A DNA stretch of 28,741 nt from an uncultured Fusobacterium sp. (GTDB lineage Bacteria; Fusobacteriota; Fusobacteriia; Fusobacteriales; Fusobacteriaceae), in NCBI GenBank assembly GCA_900545035.1, contig UQXM01000005.1, positions 1 through 28,741 of the forward strand, read 5' to 3'. Made by a program: the position numbers and the translations under genes. Shown piece after piece: positions 23,451-28,741 of the stretch. How positions within the stretch are numbered: position 1 is the first letter of the stretch; each line of letters begins with the position of its first letter. The notes below the pieces were generated by a model. That model saw nothing but the letters and a program-made list of their open reading frames with translations. It ran no database searches and had not been told where the DNA came from.

Positions 23451-24962
23451 TCACTCATTATTTTTGATAACAACAAAAGTCAAATCGTCCACTTGAGGAT
23501 AATCTCTTCTGAATATATTTATCTCGTTCAGAATATTTTCTTTTATTGTGTCCACATCATTGAATTTATTATCATATATTACTTTTTTCAATCTTTCAAT
23601 TCCAAAAAGTTCTTTGTTAGGATTTTCTGCTTCTGTAATACCGTCTGTATAATACAGAACAATATCTCCTTTTTCAAGTTTTATCTCTCCCTGTTTATAC
23701 TTATATCCCTGCATAAATCCGATTGCCACACCTTTTACAAAATGAAGCTCTATCTTGTCTGTTTCAGCCCTGTAAACTATAAGAGGATTATGACCTGCAT
23801 TTGAGTAAGTCAAAATTTTTGTCTTATAATTAAAATTACTGTGAAGCATTGTGATAAACATATCCTCTGTAATATCAGGATAAATAATTTGATTTAAATT
23901 TATCAGGTTATCGGCAGGACTTTGTTTCTGTCTTTCCAAAGTTTTCAGGATAGAACGCCCCAATGCCATAAGAAATGCAGCAGGAACTCCTTTTCCGCTT
24001 ACATCTGCAATAGTAATCGAAAGATTTTCATCATCTTTTACCGTATAATCGTAATAATCTCCCCCGACCTCTTTTGCCGGTTCAAAATAGTTTGCAATCT
24101 GAAGCCCGAAAATATTATTAATATTTTTTGGAAGAATTGTCTTCTGAATTCTTGAAGCCACTTCCAGCTCCTGTGATATTCTTTCTTTTACTCTCAAATC
24201 AGAATATATTTTTGCGTTGTTGATTGCAATGGCAACCTGAATTGTAAGAGCGGAAATTGTTTCTTCATCGTTTCCGATAAATTTTGCCTTGTCTTCAATG
24301 ATAAAAATAACTCCAAGCTCTTTTCCTTTTACAAGAAGAGGGGAAGCTACAATAACTTCGTCCTCTGCAATATGAAATCCTTTTTTCAGCTCTTCGTATA
24401 CTCTTTTATAATCCTGATAAGTAAATTTCTGTAAAATCTCAACAGGATATGATACCTCTCCCCTGAAATTTACATTTCCTCTTACCTGCTTGTTTATAAG
24501 TTTTCCCTCTTCCCAAAGATAAAGTGAAACTTTTTTCGCTCCCGTAAGCACAAAATAAGCATCAAGAATAATGTTTATAATATGGTCAAGCTCCACTATT
24601 GAAAGTACTGTCCTTGACAGAGAATTTATATTTGAAAGATTTGTTACTCTTGTTTCAAGCACCTGATTACTGTATTCCAGTTTTTTTGATTTATCCACAA
24701 GAGTATTGTAAGTAACTTCAAGCTCTTTTCTGTATTCTCTAAGTCCCTCAATGGAGTTGTCCAGTTCCAAATCCTGTTTTATTATTTTGTGAAGAGTTTC
24801 TATATACTGCTCTTTCAGCTCAGGAGGAATTTTGTCATATAATTTTTTTTCTTTCAGACTTTTTAATATTTTTTCTATTGTCTGTGTATTTTCTTTTTCC
24901 TGTTTTCTTAAAATAACCACAAATATTACTATCAGCATTAAAACAGTTAAGTAAAGTGTCAT
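23451..24962 (-). CDS. Membrane-anchored GAF-SpoIIE (PP2C-type) serine phosphatase
   Basis: A 503-residue RsbU/SpoIIE-type protein phosphatase. One N-terminal membrane helix (TLYLTVLMLIVIFVVIL, about 2-18) is followed by a helical, probably coiled-coil, stretch to about residue 110. A GAF-like sensor domain (about 110-265) comes next and then the PP2C domain (about 285-500). Metal-binding motifs are EVGGDYYDY, ITIADVSGKGVPAAFLM, TYSNAGHNPLIVY and YYTDGITEAEN. Such enzymes dephosphorylate anti-anti-sigma (STAS) proteins in partner-switching pathways. No STAS or anti-sigma kinase gene is visible nearby, so the substrate is unknown. GGAGG is five bases before the ATG; the lipoprotein gene ends 16 bases upstream. 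Confidence 0.9.
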   Translation of the reverse strand: MTLYLTVLMLIVIFVVILRKQEKENTQTIEKILKSLKEKKLYDKIPPELKEQYIETLHKIIKQDLELDNSIEGLREYRKELEVTYNTLVDKSKKLEYSNQVLETRVTNLSNINSLSRTVLSIVELDHIINIILDAYFVLTGAKKVSLYLWEEGKLINKQVRGNVNFRGEVSYPVEILQKFTYQDYKRVYEELKKGFHIAEDEVIVASPLLVKGKELGVIFIIEDKAKFIGNDEETISALTIQVAIAINNAKIYSDLRVKERISQELEVASRIQKTILPKNINNIFGLQIANYFEPAKEVGGDYYDYTVKDDENLSITIADVSGKGVPAAFLMALGRSILKTLERQKQSPADNLINLNQIIYPDITEDMFITMLHSNFNYKTKILTYSNAGHNPLIVYRAETDKIELHFVKGVAIGFMQGYKYKQGEIKLEKGDIVLYYTDGITEAENPNKELFGIERLKKVIYDNKFNDVDTIKENILNEINIFRRDYPQVDDLTFVVIKNNE

Positions 24963-24978
24963 TATATCCTCCGTTTTC

Positions 24979-25920
24979 TTATTTCAAAGGTCTTTTTGGA
25001 ACATATTTTTTTCTGTCAAGAAGAACAGATATTTCCGCCTGTTTTTTATCCACAACAAAGTTTGAATAGTTAAAATTATCTATTTTTTTAATCACAGGTG
25101 TAAAATCATATCTTCTGAAATAATTAAGCCTTTCTTTTCCGCTTCCCACAAAAAGCACCACACTGTTTTTATTTACAGTATATCCTGTATATTTTCCGCT
25201 GTTAAGCACCAGTACAGGAGGAATATTTTCTGCACTGCCGTTTATTAAGCTGTCATCAAACTGCTGACTTGAATTTTTCAGATAAACTTTGTCGCTTTTA
25301 TAATTTTCCAATTCTTCCGCACTGTCAAGAGCAGCTATAAAATTTTTTTTCTTTTCTCCCAAAATTTCTTTTAAGCTTTTTCTTTCATCTAAATATGTAG
25401 ATGTTAAAACTCTCTTATCATATTCACTGTACAGAAAATCTTCTTTATATTCTTTCTGCTTTCCTGTAAGAGAAAGAATATAATAATACTGCTTGTTAAG
25501 ATATTTTTGTATCTCTCCTGCATTTGCCGGAGTTTTTACAAATTTTGTTTCTCTGTCTATTATTTTTTTATCGTTTTCATCAATGTAAGAAGCTGATTTG
25601 AAAAATGCTCTTTCTATTCCGATTCCCTCATCATTTAAAACAGCATTTACATCATCATACATATCTTTCGGCAGAATAAATGTAACATCTCTTTCAAGAC
25701 CCTCAACACCGTTTCTTAAAAAGTTTTCAAATTTTGACAGAAACATAAGTTTTTCTTCCTGTTTTACGGGATATTTAAGTTCATACATATATAATGTATA
25801 TTCTCCCTGCGGTATCTCTGCATTAAAAGTTACTCTTTCACTTTTATCTTTTCTCAACACAACATTGTCGCACCCTGAAAGTATCATCAGGCATATCAAT
25901 AAATAAAAAACTTTTTTCAT
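24979..25920 (-). CDS. Putative lipoprotein, function unknown
   Basis: A 313-residue protein with a lipoprotein signal: MKK, hydrophobic VFYLLICLMI, then lipobox LSGC with the modified cysteine at about residue 17. The residue after Cys is Asp, which in E. coli-type sorting favours inner-membrane retention; whether that applies here is unknown. The mature part is mostly hydrophilic and rich in Lys, Tyr and Asp, with no enzyme motif I recognise. Its ribosome site GGGAG lies in the last codons of uvrC and the ATG is six bases past the uvrC stop, so the two are probably coupled. It may be conserved in the same lineage; no function is proposed. Confidence 0.8.
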   Translation of the reverse strand: MKKVFYLLICLMILSGCDNVVLRKDKSERVTFNAEIPQGEYTLYMYELKYPVKQEEKLMFLSKFENFLRNGVEGLERDVTFILPKDMYDDVNAVLNDEGIGIERAFFKSASYIDENDKKIIDRETKFVKTPANAGEIQKYLNKQYYYILSLTGKQKEYKEDFLYSEYDKRVLTSTYLDERKSLKEILGEKKKNFIAALDSAEELENYKSDKVYLKNSSQQFDDSLINGSAENIPPVLVLNSGKYTGYTVNKNSVVLFVGSGKERLNYFRRYDFTPVIKKIDNFNYSNFVVDKKQAEISVLLDRKKYVPKRPLK

Positions 25921-25926
25921 TATTTT

Positions 25927-27705
25927 TTACTCTCCCTTGTTCAAAGTTTCCAGAAGAAGTACAGCTGTCTTTTCCGGTATTATAAGTTTTAAATCTTCAA
26001 GTGAAGCTTCTTTTATTTTTTTCACAGAACCGAAATGTTTAAGAAGTTTGTCCCGTCTTACCTGACCTATTCCTTTTATTTTGTCAAGTTCACTGCTTAC
26101 AACTCTTTTGCTTCTCAATTTTCTGTGATATGTAATACCAAATCTGTGAGCCTCATCTCTCACTCTGATTAATATTTTCAGTCCCTCTTCCGAATGAGAA
26201 AAAGCATAAGGCTCATTATTTCCATATTTGTAAATCAGCTCTTCCCTTTCAGCAAGACTAAGCAAATCAGCAATATTATTTTTGCCCAGTTTTTCCAAAA
26301 CCTCTCCTGCTGCGTTAATCTGACCTATTCCTCCGTCAATAAGAATTGTATCGGGAAAATCTTTTGGGTCAAGCTTTCCGTATCTTCTTGTGATTACCTC
26401 TCTCATCATCTCAAAATCATCAGGTGTATCCTTACATCTGATTTTAAATTTTCTGTAATTTTTTGGAGAATCTTTTCCCTCCACTGACACAGTCATGGAA
26501 GCCACTGCATCTTTTCCCTGAATATTTGAAATATCAAAACATTCAATAACTCTCGGAAAATTTTTAAGCCCCAATACTTTATGAAGTTTTGCCATTCCTG
26601 ATTCAAGAACAGATTTTTTATCATAATAATTTACAATATCTCTGTCCAAATTAAGAAGAGCCATATTAAGAAGCTCCTCACGGCGTCCGCTGATTTTTGG
26701 AAAATGCACAAACACAGATTTTCCGCTTTTTATTTTAAGCCACTGTTCAATAATATCTTTTTCTGCAATATATTCAGGCTGGAAAATAATATTTTTCGGT
26801 ATCGGATGTTTTGAATAAAAAGAACTTACTATATTCTCAAAAATATTTCCCGAAATTTTATTTTCAGTTGACACATTAAAAGATATCTTTCCAAGAATTT
26901 TTCCCTCTCTCATATTCAGCACACAGATAAAAACAATATTTCCGTCCTGAACTATTGTAAAAACATCCTCGTCAATATCCCGACCGTATTCCGTTACCTG
27001 ATTGTTTATTGTCCGTTCTATCTCATTTTTCTGTTCTCTGTAAGTTATAGCTTTTTCAAATTCCATATTTTCAGAAGCTTCTGCCATTTTCTGCTGAAGT
27101 TCTTTTATAATATGCTGCCCCTGTCCTTTCAAAACTTTCATGGCATTATTTATATTTTCCATATAACTTTCCTGAATATCTTTAAATTTACATGGAGCGG
27201 GACACATACCCATATGATATTTAAGACATGGTCTTACAAGTTCTTTATTCATATCCTTATTACAATCTCTTATTTTGAAAATTTTAATAAGGGTTTTTAA
27301 TAACTGCCAAGCTCCCTGAGGATATGGTCCGAAATAATCTCCCGATTTTGGATCCAAAGCCCTTGTCGTTCTTATTATACTGATTTTCGGAAATTTTTCC
27401 TTTGAAAATTTTATATACGGATATGTTTTTTCATCTTTCAGCAGAATATTGTATTTTGGAGAATATTTTTTTATAAGATTATTTTCCAACACAAAAGCGT
27501 CAATTTCGCTGTTGCATATAATTGTTTCAATATCCTCAATATTTTTTACAAGATTTATTGTTTTTTCATCTTCATGTTCTCTGTTAAAATATGAGGAAAC
27601 TCTCTTTTTTAAATTTTTAGCTTTTCCTACATATATAACTTTATTGTTTTTTTTCATCAGATATACTCCCGGCAGTTCGGGAATATTGTATTTTTTTATG
27701 TCCAG
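25927..27705 (-). CDS. uvrC: Excinuclease ABC subunit C (UvrC), probable CTG start
   Basis: UvrC makes the two incisions of nucleotide excision repair. With the start proposed here it has 592 residues. The GIY-YIG nuclease domain has PGVYLMK (12-18) and VIYVGKAKNLKKRVSSYF. A Cys-rich CLKYHMGMCPAPC segment follows, then the UVR motif (FEKAITYREQKNEIER). The RNase H-like endonuclease has aspartates in ECFDISNIQG and LIDGGIGQINAA and a histidine in DEAHRFGITYHRKLRSK. The C-terminal double helix-hairpin-helix has IKGIGQVRRDKLLKHFGSV. The first ATG in frame (27657) would delete the GIY strand. Upstream homology (DIKKYNIPELPGVYL) runs back to CTG at 27703-27705. A stop (TAG) lies further up, and AAGGAG (27716-27721) is ten bases before the CTG. 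It overlaps the rapZ end by ten bases. Confidence 0.92.
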   Translation of the reverse strand: MDIKKYNIPELPGVYLMKKNNKVIYVGKAKNLKKRVSSYFNREHEDEKTINLVKNIEDIETIICNSEIDAFVLENNLIKKYSPKYNILLKDEKTYPYIKFSKEKFPKISIIRTTRALDPKSGDYFGPYPQGAWQLLKTLIKIFKIRDCNKDMNKELVRPCLKYHMGMCPAPCKFKDIQESYMENINNAMKVLKGQGQHIIKELQQKMAEASENMEFEKAITYREQKNEIERTINNQVTEYGRDIDEDVFTIVQDGNIVFICVLNMREGKILGKISFNVSTENKISGNIFENIVSSFYSKHPIPKNIIFQPEYIAEKDIIEQWLKIKSGKSVFVHFPKISGRREELLNMALLNLDRDIVNYYDKKSVLESGMAKLHKVLGLKNFPRVIECFDISNIQGKDAVASMTVSVEGKDSPKNYRKFKIRCKDTPDDFEMMREVITRRYGKLDPKDFPDTILIDGGIGQINAAGEVLEKLGKNNIADLLSLAEREELIYKYGNNEPYAFSHSEEGLKILIRVRDEAHRFGITYHRKLRSKRVVSSELDKIKGIGQVRRDKLLKHFGSVKKIKEASLEDLKLIIPEKTAVLLLETLNKGE

Positions 27706-28565
27706 TGATGTCGCTCTCCTTCTCTATGACTTATATACACATCTACACTTTCAAGATAAGACAGTTCTTTTGAAAGTCTGTTCACAAAAGCAACCGACCT
27801 GTGCTGTCCCCCGCTGCACCCAATTCCTATTGAAAGATGTTGTTTTCCGTCTTTAATATACAGCGGTATCATATATTTTACAAGGTCAAAGATTTTTTTG
27901 TAAAGTTCTTCCGACTCGGAAAAACTCATTACATAATCATATACTTCTTTATCATTTCCGGTTTTTAACCGCAGTTCTTCTATATAATATGGATTTGGCA
28001 GAACTCTCACATCAAATACAAGGTCTACATCAAGAGGAACTCCGTATTTAAAACCAAAAGACTGTACATGAATATTTATGGCTTCTTTTTTTTCTGCCAC
28101 AGCCAATTCTTTTATTTTAGCCGAAAGCATTTTATTTGAATATTCACTTGTATCAATTACAACAGTTGATCTTTCAAGAACCATATTCATAGCTTCTCTT
28201 TCTCTTTTTATACTTTCCAAAAGAGTAGGAGCTGTGAAAGGGTGTCTTCTTCTTGTAAGATTATATCTGTTAAGTATTACCTCATCAGATGAATCCAGAA
28301 ATATTATCTGATAATCCAGTTTCAAACTTTCAAGACAGTTTAACAATACCATAAATTCTTTTGGAGAAGATATAGCTCGATTATCTATTCCTAATGCAAG
28401 TTTTTCTATATTCAGTTCGCTTGTCCCTTTTTCCAGATTCTGCAAAAGAAAAACAGCTATCTGACACAAGACATTGTCCATAGTAAAATATCCCGCATCT
28501 TCCAATGCCTTTAAAGCAGTGGTTTTTCCGGCTCCGCTCAAACCTGTTACAATAACCAATTTCAT
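27696..28565 (-). CDS. rapZ: RNase adapter protein RapZ (P-loop nucleotide-binding)
   Basis: A 289-residue RapZ/YvcJ protein. Walker A is GLSGAGKTTALKALEDAGYF (8-27), followed by MDNV. The C-terminal domain has the conserved VDLVFDVRVLPNPYYIEELR and GIGCSGGQHRSVAFVNRLS. In E. coli RapZ binds GlcN6P and guides RNase E to the GlmZ small RNA. In Gram-positives YvcJ relatives affect competence and the cell envelope; the role here is not known. GGGGTGAT precedes the ATG at 28565. It is the first gene of the run that continues into uvrC. Confidence 0.94.
   Translation of the reverse strand: MKLVIVTGLSGAGKTTALKALEDAGYFTMDNVLCQIAVFLLQNLEKGTSELNIEKLALGIDNRAISSPKEFMVLLNCLESLKLDYQIIFLDSSDEVILNRYNLTRRRHPFTAPTLLESIKREREAMNMVLERSTVVIDTSEYSNKMLSAKIKELAVAEKKEAINIHVQSFGFKYGVPLDVDLVFDVRVLPNPYYIEELRLKTGNDKEVYDYVMSFSESEELYKKIFDLVKYMIPLYIKDGKQHLSIGIGCSGGQHRSVAFVNRLSKELSYLESVDVYISHREGERHHWT
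27716..27721 (-). promoter_or_regulatory. Ribosome binding site deciding the uvrC start
   Basis: AAGGAG on the minus strand inside the last codons of rapZ, ten bases before the CTG at 27703-27705. Between the upstream in-frame TAG and the first conserved residue no ATG, GTG or TTG occurs, so this site supports initiation at CTG. Confidence 0.6.
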
Positions 28566-28603
28566 AATATCACCCCGACAATACCCCTAGTTTACATAAC
28601 TAA

Positions 28604-28609
28604 ATTATA
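28604..28609 (-). promoter_or_regulatory. Probable -10 element for rapZ operon
   Basis: TATAAT on the minus strand about 38 bases before the rapZ ATG; no convincing -35 box at the expected distance. The rest of the gap (28610-28696) is nearly pure A/T with no other signal seen. Confidence 0.5.
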
Positions 28610-28696
28610 CTAAATTTTATAACAAAATACTATGATATATAATTAAAAAAATTAAGAAAAATAAAAATTGAATTTTTTATTTTTTACAAAAAGAGA

Positions 28697-28731
28697 AAAG
28701 ACGGAAGAAAAATTAATTTCATTCCGTCTTT
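28697..28731 (-). terminator. Terminator of a gene beyond the right edge
   Basis: Perfect 10-bp arms (28697-28706, AAAGACGGAA, and 28722-28731) with a 15-base loop. On the minus strand it runs into TCTCTTTTTG. No gene in the window needs it, so it most likely ends a minus-strand gene lying to the right. Confidence 0.75.
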
Positions 28732-28741
28732 CAAAATTTTT

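Noticed and set aside
1..28741. CRISPR arrays, insertion sequences, prophage genes, tRNA and rRNA
   Set aside because: No regularly spaced repeats, transposase, integrase, phage structural genes or RNA gene signatures were seen on either strand. Open frames opposite the annotated genes are low-complexity, Phe/Ser/Leu-rich shadows.

Overview
The window is a stretch of ordinary bacterial chromosome. It is very AT-rich, with tightly packed genes, short gaps and ATGA-type overlaps. The gene mix combines families typical of Gram-negatives (RapZ, SfsA, TrmN6, a lipoprotein with an LSGC lipobox) with families typical of Firmicutes (PSP1/RicT, a YqhQ-type DUF1385 protein, PIN-PhoH). Together with the base composition this fits Fusobacteriota (Fusobacterium, Cetobacterium or a relative). 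That is inference from gene content; the species cannot be named. No CRISPR array, prophage, insertion sequence, tRNA or rRNA was seen.

Layout. (1) 1-5514, minus strand: uvrB > xseA > TPR protein > dprA, then topA (cut by the left edge) with its own promoter. (2) 5537-6076: a one-gene ankyrin unit with its own promoter and terminator. (3) 6083-11547, minus strand: cobU > cobS > cobC > cobT > radC > PSP1/RicT-like > trmN6. This is the nucleotide-loop end of cobalamin synthesis joined to DNA, RNA and signalling genes. (4) 11609-12183: HU protein with a strong promoter and terminator. (5) 12285-16525: ruvC (minus) divergent from uvrA-ruvA (plus). (6) 16546-17950: a PIN-PhoH ATPase, ending at a terminator shared with the convergent symporter. 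(7) 17965-21719, minus strand: a sigma-54 activator gene, then a textbook -24/-12 promoter driving a glutaredoxin-like gene and a DAACS symporter. (8) 21766-28609, minus strand: rapZ > uvrC > lipoprotein > SpoIIE-type phosphatase > DUF1385 membrane protein > sfsA, reading on towards the activator gene.

The shared theme is DNA maintenance. All three nucleotide excision repair genes (uvrA, uvrB, uvrC), two Holliday-junction genes (ruvA, ruvC), xseA, radC, dprA, topA and HU lie within 29 kb, though in separate transcription units.

Most worth a second look: (a) uvrA is split by about 37 extra nucleotides inside its first zinc finger while the rest of the 941-codon gene is intact. The extra segment holds two small hairpins and lies between two CTA codons exactly 37 nt apart. 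(b) uvrC has no ATG, GTG or TTG that would keep its GIY motif, so it seems to start at CTG inside the end of rapZ. (c) A sigma-54 promoter controls a glutaredoxin-like/symporter pair next to an activator that has an unrecognised N-terminus and apparently a winged-helix rather than a Fis C-terminus. Nothing else looks like an undescribed multi-gene system.
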